From assembly GCA_017883185.1 (NCBI GenBank), contig JADGOB010000027.1:1-36027 (forward strand): a stretch of DNA of 36,027 nucleotides, in the 5' to 3' direction. The DNA is from Acidobacteriota bacterium. GTDB lineage: Bacteria; Acidobacteriota; Vicinamibacteria; Vicinamibacterales; Fen-181. The position numbers and the translations under genes were made by a program. The notes below the pieces were generated by a model. It was not told where the DNA came from. It saw only the letters and a list, made by a program, of their open reading frames with translations, and made no database searches. Shown here piece after piece: positions 8,574 to 16,245 of the stretch; position 1 is the stretch's first letter, and each line of letters opens with the position of its first letter.

Positions 8574-9836
8574 TCAGAACTCCGTCGGGGCGCCGGGATC
8601 GACCCACTCCGGCACGTCGCCCTTGATCTCAGGCGGGAGCGAGAACTTCGGCAGGCCCGGGATCGGTTTCCCGGGGAGCGTGGGTAGCCCGGGCACGAGC
8701 AACTGGGCCTGACCTTCCCCGGCGACGACCATCATTCGTCCCACCTTGCCGTCCGGGCCCTGCAGCCATGCCGGTGGGACCGCCGGTTCTCCAGGGAGCT
8801 TTGCACTCCCAGCTGCGCTGCCGTCGATGGCGTGAAACGCCGGCACCTCCGCCGACATCCCCGGCACCAGCAGCAGCCGCCCCGAGAGGAACGGCCCGCC
8901 GGTCGGGCGGTGGGGGAGCGGCACCTTCCACGCCTGGTGGCCGTTCGAGCGGTCCAAGGCGCGCAGCACGCCGTCGAGCGACACGAAGTAGACGAGGTCG
9001 TCGTCCACCGCCGCGGTGCCCACGATCGTGCCGCCGGTTCGCCATCGCCACTTCCTCTTGCCGGTGTCAGCGGCGAGGCAGTAGAAGAACTTGTCGGCGC
9101 TGCCGACGAAGATCCGATCGTCGAGGGGATAGATCATCGTGCCCCGGCCCGGCACGGTCGCTTCCCAGATCTTCTTGCCGGTACCGAGCGCCAGCGCCGC
9201 GACACGGCCGTCTTCGAGCAGGACGTACACGCGATCATCGGCGGCCGCTGGCTGAACGCGGACGGCCGATCCAAGCGCCTGTTTCCACAGCACCTCTCCC
9301 GCGGCGGCCCGGAACATGATGGCATCGCCCTGTTCGGTGGCAGCCAGCAGCCATCCGTTCTGCCACAGGAGCGGCGCAGAAATCGGTCCCTCAACCGTCG
9401 CGCGCCATCGCGATGCCGCCGTTCGCGCGTCGAGGGCCTCCACCTGCCGGGTGTGCGCGACGAACACGAGCCCGTCACCGGTGGCTGGCGGGCCGACGAC
9501 GTCCGTCAGCGGAACGGTCCATGCGACCGTGCCATCCTTGAGCGAGAGCGCGACGAGTTCCGACGAACGAGTGGGGACGTAGGCCTGCGTGGTGTCAAAG
9601 CCGGGGCTGCCCGCCGCGGGCGATGGAAGCGTGACGGTCCACGACGCGACCATTGACAGGGGCGGCGCTTTCTTCGCGTCGTTCTTCTTGTCTGGCGGAC
9701 GGCCTGGCGCCTCGGACCGCTGGCCTGGCGGTTGCGGTTGCGGCTGCGGCTGCGGCGCCGGCGTGGCGGCGGCGGCAGAGAGGAGGAGGAGGGCGATCAC
9801 GCCGGGAACGCGAGGAATGTGTCGGGCCAACTTCAC
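8574..9836 (-). CDS. secreted PQQ/BamB-like beta-propeller repeat protein
   Basis: This 420-residue protein begins with a signal peptide (MKLARHIPRVPGVIALLLLSAAAATP), followed by a Pro-Gln run and a Lys-rich linker. From about residue 60, WD-like blades repeat in the PQQ-binding/BamB style: SLKDGTVAWTVPL, DARTAASRWRATV, RAAAGEVLWKQALG, LGTGKKIWEATVPG, ADTGKRKWRWRTGG and DRSNGHQAWKVPLP. Such propellers act in the periplasm or at the outer membrane as scaffolds (BamB) or, with real PQQ ligands, as dehydrogenases. The dehydrogenase cofactor motifs are not evident, so a binding role is more likely. The start is GTG at 9836 and is placed by the signal peptide; no Shine-Dalgarno precedes it. It is divergent from dnaE and does not sit with bamA in this window. 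Confidence 0.85.
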   Translation of the reverse strand: MKLARHIPRVPGVIALLLLSAAAATPAPQPQPQPQPPGQRSEAPGRPPDKKNDAKKAPPLSMVASWTVTLPSPAAGSPGFDTTQAYVPTRSSELVALSLKDGTVAWTVPLTDVVGPPATGDGLVFVAHTRQVEALDARTAASRWRATVEGPISAPLLWQNGWLLAATEQGDAIMFRAAAGEVLWKQALGSAVRVQPAAADDRVYVLLEDGRVAALALGTGKKIWEATVPGRGTMIYPLDDRIFVGSADKFFYCLAADTGKRKWRWRTGGTIVGTAAVDDDLVYFVSLDGVLRALDRSNGHQAWKVPLPHRPTGGPFLSGRLLLVPGMSAEVPAFHAIDGSAAGSAKLPGEPAVPPAWLQGPDGKVGRMMVVAGEGQAQLLVPGLPTLPGKPIPGLPKFSLPPEIKGDVPEWVDPGAPTEF

Positions 9837-9841
9837 GCCGG

Positions 9842-9848
9842 TATAATA
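9842..9848. promoter_or_regulatory. overlapping -10 elements for dnaE and the divergent propeller gene
   Basis: The palindrome-like GGTATAATACC (9840-9850) holds TATAAT on the plus strand (9842-9847) and TATTAT on the minus strand (9848-9843). The first would serve dnaE with a leader of about 45 nt. The second lies only 6 nt before the GTG of the propeller gene, which would make that transcript leaderless. The -35 regions are weak on both strands. Confidence 0.5.
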
Positions 9849-9898
9849 CCGTCAGGTGTGCCTCTCCGTCTGTAACGATTCGACGAGAGACAGTCTCG

Positions 9899-12800
9899 AT
9901 GGCTGAGTTCATACATCTTCATCTCCACACCGAGTACTCGCTGCTCGACGGCGCGTGCAAGGTGGACGAACTGCTCGAGCAGGCCTCGCGCCAGAAGATC
10001 CCCGCGCTGGCCGTGACCGAGCACGGGAACATGTTCTCGTCCGTCGTGTTTCACGACAAGGCCCGGAAGAAGGGGGTCAAGCCGATCCTCGGGTGCGAGA
10101 CCTACGTGGCGACGAGCAGCCGGTTCACCAAGGGCGGCGCGAGCGGGGAGAGCAACAGAAGCGGGGAGAGCAACAATCACCTCGTCCTGCTGGCCGAGAA
10201 CCACGAAGGGTATCGAAACCTCATCAAGCTGGTCTCGGCGGCCTACACCGAGGGGTTCTACTACCGGCCGCGCATCGACAAGGAACTGCTGGCGCAACAC
10301 TCGCGTGGCCTCATCGGGTTGAGCAGCTGCCTGAAAGGCGAGGTCGCAGTCCACCTGCGCACCGAGCAGGAGCAGCGGGCCATGACCGCGGCAGCCACCT
10401 ACCGTGACATCCTGGGTCCCGGGAACTTCTTCCTGGAAATGCAGTACCAGGGGATCGACGACCAGCGGGTAGTGAACACCGGCCTGCAGCGGGTGGCGAA
10501 GGCGTTGGACCTGCCGCTCGTGTGTACCAACGACGTGCACTATCTGTACAGGGAGGACTTCAAGGCCCACGACATCCTGCTCTGCATTGGCCACGGCAAG
10601 ACCGTGAACGACCCCGGGCGCATGCGCTACCACGGCGACCAGTTCTACCTGAAGTCGCCCGACGAGATGGCGCAGGTCTTCGGCGACTTCCCGGAGGCGA
10701 TGGCCAATACGGTGCGGATCGCGGAGCGGTGCGACGTCGATCTCGGGAAGACCGTGCACCAGCTGCCCGAGTTCGACGTGCCCGACGGGTACACGCTCGA
10801 CGAGTACTTCGAGCGGATGGTCTGGGACGGGTTCACGCGCCGCTTGACTCGCCTCGAGGCGCTGTTGAGCGCCGGGCTGCTGCGGCACACGATGGTCGAG
10901 TACAAGGACCGCGTCGCCTACGAAATCGCGATGATCAAGCAGATGAAGTACGCCGGGTACTTCCTGATCGTCTGGGATTTCATCCGCTACGCCCGGGAGC
11001 AGCGGATCCCCGTCGGACCCGGCCGCGGGTCGGCTGCCGGCAGCATCGTCGCCTACTGCCTGAACATCACGGACGTCGATCCGCTGCACTTCGACCTGAT
11101 CTTCGAGCGCTTCCTGAACCCGGAGCGCGTGTCGCTGCCCGATATCGACATCGACTTCTGCGAGCGGCGCCGCGGCGAGGTCATCGAGTACGTGACGCGG
11201 AAGTACGGACGGGAGAACGTCGCGCAGATCATCACGTTCGGCACGATGAAGGCGAAGGCCGTCGTGCGGGACGTCGGGCGGGCGCTCGATATCGCCTACG
11301 CCGACGTGGACAAGGTCGCCAAATTGATCCCGCCGACGCTCGACATGACGCTCGACAAGGCGTTGGCCGAGAGCCCGGCGCTCAAGGATCTCGAGACCAA
11401 CGATCCCCGCGTGAAGGAGTTGCTCGAGGTGGCCCGGCGCCTCGAGGGGATGACGCGCCACGCCTCGGTCCACGCGGCCGGCGTCGTCATCGCGCCGAAG
11501 CCGATCACCGAGTTCGCACCGCTGCACAAGGGGGCCCGCGACGAAATTACCACCCAGTGGAGCATGAAGGAGATCGAGCGCATCGGCCTCCTCAAGATGG
11601 ACTTCCTGGGGCTGAGCACGCTCACGCTGCTCGATGACGCGGTCGCCGAAATCAAGCGGACGACCGGGCAGGAGATCGACCTCACCGCGCTCCCACTCGA
11701 CGATGCGAAGACGTTTCAGTTGTTCTCGGAGGGACAGACGCTGGGCATCTTCCAGTTCGAGAGCTCCGGCATGCGCGAGATCCTGCGGAAGGCCAAGCCG
11801 CAGCGCTTCGAGGACCTGATCGCGTTGAACGCCCTGTATCGCCCCGGGCCGCTCCGCGGCGGGATGGTGGACGATTTCATCAACCGCAAGCAGGGCCGCG
11901 TCGAGGTGAAGTACGTGTTGCCGCAGCTCGAGCCGGTCCTGCGCGAGACCTATGGCGTCATTGCCTATCAGGAACAGGTCATGCGGATCGCCTACGAGGT
12001 GGCGGGCTTCAGCCTTGGCGAAGGCGACCTGCTGCGGAAGGCGATGGGGAAGAAGAACGTCGAGGTCATGCGGGCGCAGCGCCAGAAGTTCCTCGACGGC
12101 TCGAAGGCGCGGAACGTGGACGCGAAGAAGGCAGGAGACCTGTTCGACCTCATGGAGGCGTTTGCCGGGTACGGCTTCAACAAGTCGCACTCGACGACCT
12201 ACGCGCTCGTGGCGTACCAGACGGCCTACCTGAAAGTGAACTACCCGGCCCACTTCATGGCCGCGCTGCTCACGATCGAGTCGCAGAACGCCACGAAGCT
12301 GGCGGTGTACCTGGGCGAGTGCCGAGACCTTGGCGTACCGGTCCTGCCGCCGGACATCAACAGCAGCGAGCTGGCGTTCACGGTCACCCCCGACGGCGTG
12401 CGCTTTGGTCTTGGCGCCGTGAAAAACGTGGGCGAGGCGGCGGTGCTCGCGCTGCTCGAGGTGCGGCGGCGCGACGGCCGTGTCCGGTCGCTGTATCGCC
12501 TCTCTGAGCAACTCGACTCGCGGCAGGTGAATCGCCGAGTGTTCGAGAGCCTGGTGAAGGCCGGGGCGATGGACTCGCTGGCGGCCGGATCGCCGGCCAC
12601 CGCCAGTCTCCCGGTCTCGTCGCTCCGGGCGCGCCTGTTTGCGGCGGTGGACAAGGCGATCGAGTACGGAAACCGCAGCCGGCGCGACCGTGACCAGGGC
12701 CAGGCGCAGCTCTTCGGCGGCTTCGACGAACCGGCGGAAGGCGCCGTGTCCTCCGACGTGGAGTTGCCGGATGCCCCTCCGTGGACCGAAGCGCAGCAAC

Positions 12801-13459
12801 TCGCCGGCGAAAAGGAGTCGCTGGGGCTCTACTGGAGCGGCCATCCGATCGAACGCTATTCCGCGGAACTGCAGGCGTTGGGCGCGCGAACGATCGCCGA
12901 CCTGACGGGCGGCGACGAGGACGGCGCGGAGGGCGGTGCGGCGCCACGGGCGTTCGAGGTCACCATCGGCGGTATCGTCGGGGCCGTCCGATCGCTGAAG
13001 ACACGGAAGGGCGACCGCATGGCCGCCTTCGCGCTGGACGATCCCCATGGCAGCATCGAGGTCGTGGTGTTTCCCGAGACGTTTGCGAAGTCCGCTGCGC
13101 TCATCCAGACCGACTCGATGGTCCTGGTGAAGGGCAAGTTCGAGCGGGACGACGACACGATCCGGCTGTTGGCGAGCGAGATCGTGGCTATTGACGTCGT
13201 CCGGGAACGGGCCGCGCGCGGCGTGGCGATCCGCCTCGCGATGCCGCCTCACGATCGGGCCACCGTGGAGGCGGTGCTCGACGTGCTGGCGCGTCACAAG
13301 GGCGACCGGAAGGTGTCGCTCGAGGTCGAGCTGCGGGGCGGGAAGCGGCCACTGGTCGTCCGCGCCGATGTCCTCGGCCCCACGCGCGTGAAACCGTCGG
13401 CCCAACTCGTGGCCGATCTCGAACGGATCTGCGGCGAAGGCGCCGTGGTCCTACGGTAG
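9899..13459 (+). CDS. dnaE: DNA polymerase III alpha subunit
   Basis: This is the catalytic subunit of the replicative polymerase, 1186 residues and typical of DnaE. The N-terminal PHP domain opens with FIHLHLHTEYSLLDGACK. The polymerase core has GPGRGSAAGS (from Gly373) and the metal-binding PDIDIDF with Asp415 and Asp417. NALYRPGPLRGGMVDDFI and FAGYGFNKSHSTTYALVAYQT are family signatures of the fingers and thumb region. An OB domain is visible near residues 1017-1095 (GGIVGAVRSLKTRKGDRMAAFALDD). I chose the ATG at 9899 because MAEFIHLHLHTEYS is the conserved start; the frame is open further upstream but overlaps the propeller gene. It is followed 14 bp later by accA. The PHP domain carries an 18-bp in-frame duplication (see 10142-10177). 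Confidence 0.98.
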   Translation: MAEFIHLHLHTEYSLLDGACKVDELLEQASRQKIPALAVTEHGNMFSSVVFHDKARKKGVKPILGCETYVATSSRFTKGGASGESNRSGESNNHLVLLAENHEGYRNLIKLVSAAYTEGFYYRPRIDKELLAQHSRGLIGLSSCLKGEVAVHLRTEQEQRAMTAAATYRDILGPGNFFLEMQYQGIDDQRVVNTGLQRVAKALDLPLVCTNDVHYLYREDFKAHDILLCIGHGKTVNDPGRMRYHGDQFYLKSPDEMAQVFGDFPEAMANTVRIAERCDVDLGKTVHQLPEFDVPDGYTLDEYFERMVWDGFTRRLTRLEALLSAGLLRHTMVEYKDRVAYEIAMIKQMKYAGYFLIVWDFIRYAREQRIPVGPGRGSAAGSIVAYCLNITDVDPLHFDLIFERFLNPERVSLPDIDIDFCERRRGEVIEYVTRKYGRENVAQIITFGTMKAKAVVRDVGRALDIAYADVDKVAKLIPPTLDMTLDKALAESPALKDLETNDPRVKELLEVARRLEGMTRHASVHAAGVVIAPKPITEFAPLHKGARDEITTQWSMKEIERIGLLKMDFLGLSTLTLLDDAVAEIKRTTGQEIDLTALPLDDAKTFQLFSEGQTLGIFQFESSGMREILRKAKPQRFEDLIALNALYRPGPLRGGMVDDFINRKQGRVEVKYVLPQLEPVLRETYGVIAYQEQVMRIAYEVAGFSLGEGDLLRKAMGKKNVEVMRAQRQKFLDGSKARNVDAKKAGDLFDLMEAFAGYGFNKSHSTTYALVAYQTAYLKVNYPAHFMAALLTIESQNATKLAVYLGECRDLGVPVLPPDINSSELAFTVTPDGVRFGLGAVKNVGEAAVLALLEVRRRDGRVRSLYRLSEQLDSRQVNRRVFESLVKAGAMDSLAAGSPATASLPVSSLRARLFAAVDKAIEYGNRSRRDRDQGQAQLFGGFDEPAEGAVSSDVELPDAPPWTEAQQLAGEKESLGLYWSGHPIERYSAELQALGARTIADLTGGDEDGAEGGAAPRAFEVTIGGIVGAVRSLKTRKGDRMAAFALDDPHGSIEVVVFPETFAKSAALIQTDSMVLVKGKFERDDDTIRLLASEIVAIDVVRERAARGVAIRLAMPPHDRATVEAVLDVLARHKGDRKVSLEVELRGGKRPLVVRADVLGPTRVKPSAQLVADLERICGEGAVVLR
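10142..10177 (+). repeat. 18-bp in-frame tandem duplication inside dnaE
   Basis: AGCGGGGAGAGCAACAGA at 10142-10159 is followed at once by a copy differing only in the last two bases (10160-10177). It adds SGESNR-SGESNN to the PHP domain, just before HLVLLAEN. The length is a multiple of three, so the gene is intact. Confidence 0.9.
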
Positions 13460-13473
13460 CGGGCAGGAGAGAC

Positions 13474-14454
13474 ATGAGCAAACCGAACGACGTGCTGGAA
13501 TTCGAGGCGCCGATCGCGGTGCTGCTGAAGGAAATCGAGGCGCTCTCGATGATGCCCCGGGCCGACCAGCGCGACCGGGATATCGAGCAACTGCGTCGCC
13601 GGGCGGACTCGCTACGGCGGGAGATCTACGCCAACCTGACACCGTGGCAGCGGGTGCAACTCGCCCGTCACCCGAACCGCCCCTGCATGCTCGACTACGT
13701 GGCACGGCTCTTCACCGAGTTCGTGGAGATCCACGGCGATCGCCGGTTCGGCGACGACCACGCGATCATCGCCGGCATGGCGCGCTATCACGGCGAGCCC
13801 GTCCTGGTGGTCGGCCACCAGAAAGGAGGGGCGAGCACGAAGCAGAAGATCTACCGGAACTTCGGGTACGCGAAGCCCGAGGGCTACCGAAAAGCGATCC
13901 GGGCGATGAGGCTCGCCGAGAAGTTCGGCCGCCCGGTCCTCGTGATCGTGGACACGCCGGCCGCCTACCCGGGAATCGAATCCGAGGAGCGGGGCGTGGC
14001 GGAGGCCATCGCGTTCAACCTCCGCGAGATGGCCGTCCTCAACACGCCGATCATCGTGTCGATTTGTGGCGAGGGGGGCAGTGGCGGTGCCCTCGGCCTG
14101 GCCATTGGCGACCGGATCCTCATCCAGGAGTTCGCGATCTACAGCGTGATTCCTCCCGAGGGATGCGCGGCTATCCTCTGGCGCGACTCGGGACGAAAGG
14201 TCGAGGCCTCGGAGGCGCTCAAGCTGACCGCGCCGGACATGCTGAAGCTGGGGATCGTGGACACGATCGTGCCCGAACCGGTAGGCGCCGCGCACAACGA
14301 CCCCGAGTCGGCGGCCGGGCTCCTCGACCGGGCCATCCAGAGCGCGCTCGGGGTGGTCAAGGCGCAGGCGCCGGAGGCGCGAATCAACAGTCGTTACGAG
14401 AAGTTCCGCAATATGGGACGGCTCGGCACGGACTTCGTCGAAACCGGCACGTAG
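13474..14454 (+). CDS. accA: acetyl-CoA carboxylase carboxyltransferase subunit alpha
   Basis: AccA, with AccD, moves the carboxyl group from carboxybiotin to acetyl-CoA, the first committed step of fatty-acid synthesis. The 326-residue length is typical. Family motifs are LTPWQRVQLARHPNRP near residue 56, FVEIHGDRRFGDD, GHQKGGASTKQKIYRNFGYAKPEG (as blocks), DTPAAYPGIESEERGVAEAI and the oxyanion-hole glycines in ICGEGGSGGALGLAIGDRI. SVIPPEGCAAILW and EALKLTAPDMLKLGIVD complete the carboxyltransferase domain. AGGAGA at 13465-13470 is a good ribosome-binding site for the ATG at 13474. accD, accB and accC are not in the window. The dnaE-accA order is common in several phyla. Confidence 0.97.
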   Translation: MSKPNDVLEFEAPIAVLLKEIEALSMMPRADQRDRDIEQLRRRADSLRREIYANLTPWQRVQLARHPNRPCMLDYVARLFTEFVEIHGDRRFGDDHAIIAGMARYHGEPVLVVGHQKGGASTKQKIYRNFGYAKPEGYRKAIRAMRLAEKFGRPVLVIVDTPAAYPGIESEERGVAEAIAFNLREMAVLNTPIIVSICGEGGSGGALGLAIGDRILIQEFAIYSVIPPEGCAAILWRDSGRKVEASEALKLTAPDMLKLGIVDTIVPEPVGAAHNDPESAAGLLDRAIQSALGVVKAQAPEARINSRYEKFRNMGRLGTDFVETGT

Positions 14455-14469
14455 TCGCGGAACACCTTC

Positions 14470-16206
14470 ATGTCTTCACTGCTCTGGGATTACCAGCCGT
14501 GCGACGAAGCGGCAGCCGCCGCGCTGTCCGAATCGCTGGGGATCGGCCTGGTCACCGCGCGCCTGTTGTGCCAGCGGGGCATCGTCAGCCCCGGGGAAGC
14601 GGCGCGCTTCCTGAAACCCTCTCTCGACCACCTGCACGATCCATTGGCGCTGGCCGACATGGGCGCTGCCGTGGAGCGGGTGCTCGCCGCAATCTCCCGC
14701 AAGGAGCGCGTCGCGATCCACGGCGATTACGACGTGGACGGCATCACGTCCACGGTGATCCTGGAACGCATGATCGCGGCGCTCGGCGGGCAGGTGACCC
14801 ACTTCATTCCCGAGCGTATTCGCGACGGGTACGGCCTCCAGGTGCCGGCGGTCGAGCGCCTGCACGCGGATGGCGTCCGCCTGATCATCTCGGTGGACTG
14901 CGGCATTCGCAGCATGGACGCCGCGCGGCGCGCCGCGGACCTCGGGATCGATCTCATCATCACCGACCACCACGAGCCCGAGCGGGAGTTGCCGCGCGCG
15001 CTCGCGGTGATCAACCCGAAGCGCCCGGACTGCTCCTACCCGGACAAGAACCTCGCCGGCGTCGGCGTGGCTCTCAAGCTCGTGCAGGCGCTGTGCGCGA
15101 GGTCGGGCCGGGAGAAGTGGCTGCCAAGCTTCGTGAAGATTGCCGCCATCGGCACGCTGGCAGACGTGGTGCCGCTGGTTGGCGAGAACCGCGTCATTGC
15201 GAAGATCGGCCTCGATCTGCTCTCGCGCGGCCCCCACAAGGTCGGCCTTCGCGCGTTGCTGGATGCGTCCGGCCTGACCGGCAAGACGATCGATAGCTAC
15301 CACGTGTCCTTCATCCTCGCGCCGCGCGTGAACGCCGCGGGTCGCATGGCGACCCCCGACATTGCCGTGCGACTCCTCCTCGCCACCGATGACGCGATGG
15401 CCGAGGAGGCCCGGGCCCTCGCCGCGCAGCTGAACGAGGAGAACCTGCGGCGGCAGGACCAGGAGCGGGAGATCCTGGCCGAGGCCCGCCGCGCGATTGA
15501 GAACGATCCCGACATCGGCGCCCATTCCGTCCTGGTGGTCGCCGGCGAGGGGTGGCATCGCGGCGTGATCGGCATCGTCGCCTCCAAGCTGGTGGATGCG
15601 TTCCACCGGCCGGCAGTTGTGATCTCGATCGAGGACGGGGTGGGGCACGGATCGTGCCGCAGCATCGGCGCCTTCGACATGCTCGGGGCGATCGAGGCCT
15701 GCGGAACGCACCTGGTACGGTTCGGCGGTCACAAGATGGCAGCCGGCCTCACGCTGGAGGCCGGGGCACTCAAGGCGTTCCGCTCCGCGCTGCAGGCGCA
15801 CGGGGACGACCATCTCGGACCGGACGACCTACGGCCCAGGCTCCGGATCGATGCCCGGTTGGGACTGGATGCCATCAAGGGCCGCCTGGTCGAGGACGTG
15901 CTGTCCCTCGAGCCGTTCGGCCTTGGCAACCCGAGGCCGGTGTTCTGCGCCGGCCCGGTCGAGATCGTGGACGGCCCGCGACGGATCAAGGAGCGCCACC
16001 TGAAGATGGCGGTGCGCCAGCACGGCCGCATCTTTCGCGCGATCGCGTGGCGGTCGGTCGAGCGGGAGCCGTTCCTCGTGGAGCATCGCGGCGCGCTGGA
16101 CGTGGCGTTCTCGCTCACGCAGAATACGTTCAACGGCGAGACGAACACCGAGCTGACGCTCGCCGACATGCGCGCACCGGCATTGAGTCCCGCGACCGCC
16201 GTGTGA
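14470..16206 (+). CDS. recJ: single-stranded-DNA-specific 5'-3' exonuclease RecJ
   Basis: RecJ degrades single-stranded DNA from the 5' end in RecF-pathway recombination and in repair. The protein has 578 residues, the usual length. The DHH domain shows HGDYDVDGITST (Asp86, Asp88, Asp90), SVDCGIRS, and the metal-binding ITDHHEPE (Asp166-His167-His168). The DHHA1 region follows, with LAPRVNAAGRMATPDIAVRLL, GWHRGVIGIVASKL and FGGHKMAAGLTLE. The C-terminal OB domain contains LEPFGLGNPRPVF. It starts 15 bp after accA with only a weak ribosome-binding site, so it may depend on readthrough from accA. Confidence 0.96.
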   Translation: MSSLLWDYQPCDEAAAAALSESLGIGLVTARLLCQRGIVSPGEAARFLKPSLDHLHDPLALADMGAAVERVLAAISRKERVAIHGDYDVDGITSTVILERMIAALGGQVTHFIPERIRDGYGLQVPAVERLHADGVRLIISVDCGIRSMDAARRAADLGIDLIITDHHEPERELPRALAVINPKRPDCSYPDKNLAGVGVALKLVQALCARSGREKWLPSFVKIAAIGTLADVVPLVGENRVIAKIGLDLLSRGPHKVGLRALLDASGLTGKTIDSYHVSFILAPRVNAAGRMATPDIAVRLLLATDDAMAEEARALAAQLNEENLRRQDQEREILAEARRAIENDPDIGAHSVLVVAGEGWHRGVIGIVASKLVDAFHRPAVVISIEDGVGHGSCRSIGAFDMLGAIEACGTHLVRFGGHKMAAGLTLEAGALKAFRSALQAHGDDHLGPDDLRPRLRIDARLGLDAIKGRLVEDVLSLEPFGLGNPRPVFCAGPVEIVDGPRRIKERHLKMAVRQHGRIFRAIAWRSVEREPFLVEHRGALDVAFSLTQNTFNGETNTELTLADMRAPALSPATAV

Positions 16207-16245
16207 GTTGACCGCCGCGCACGTGCCTCGTCACAGAACCATCGC

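Noticed and set aside
9833-13405. 1190-codon open frame antisense to dnaE
   Set aside because: A GC-rich shadow frame; the plus-strand frame has all DnaE motifs and this one has none.
13644-15296. 550-codon frame overlapping accA and recJ
   Set aside because: An Arg/Gly-rich shadow of two well-supported genes.
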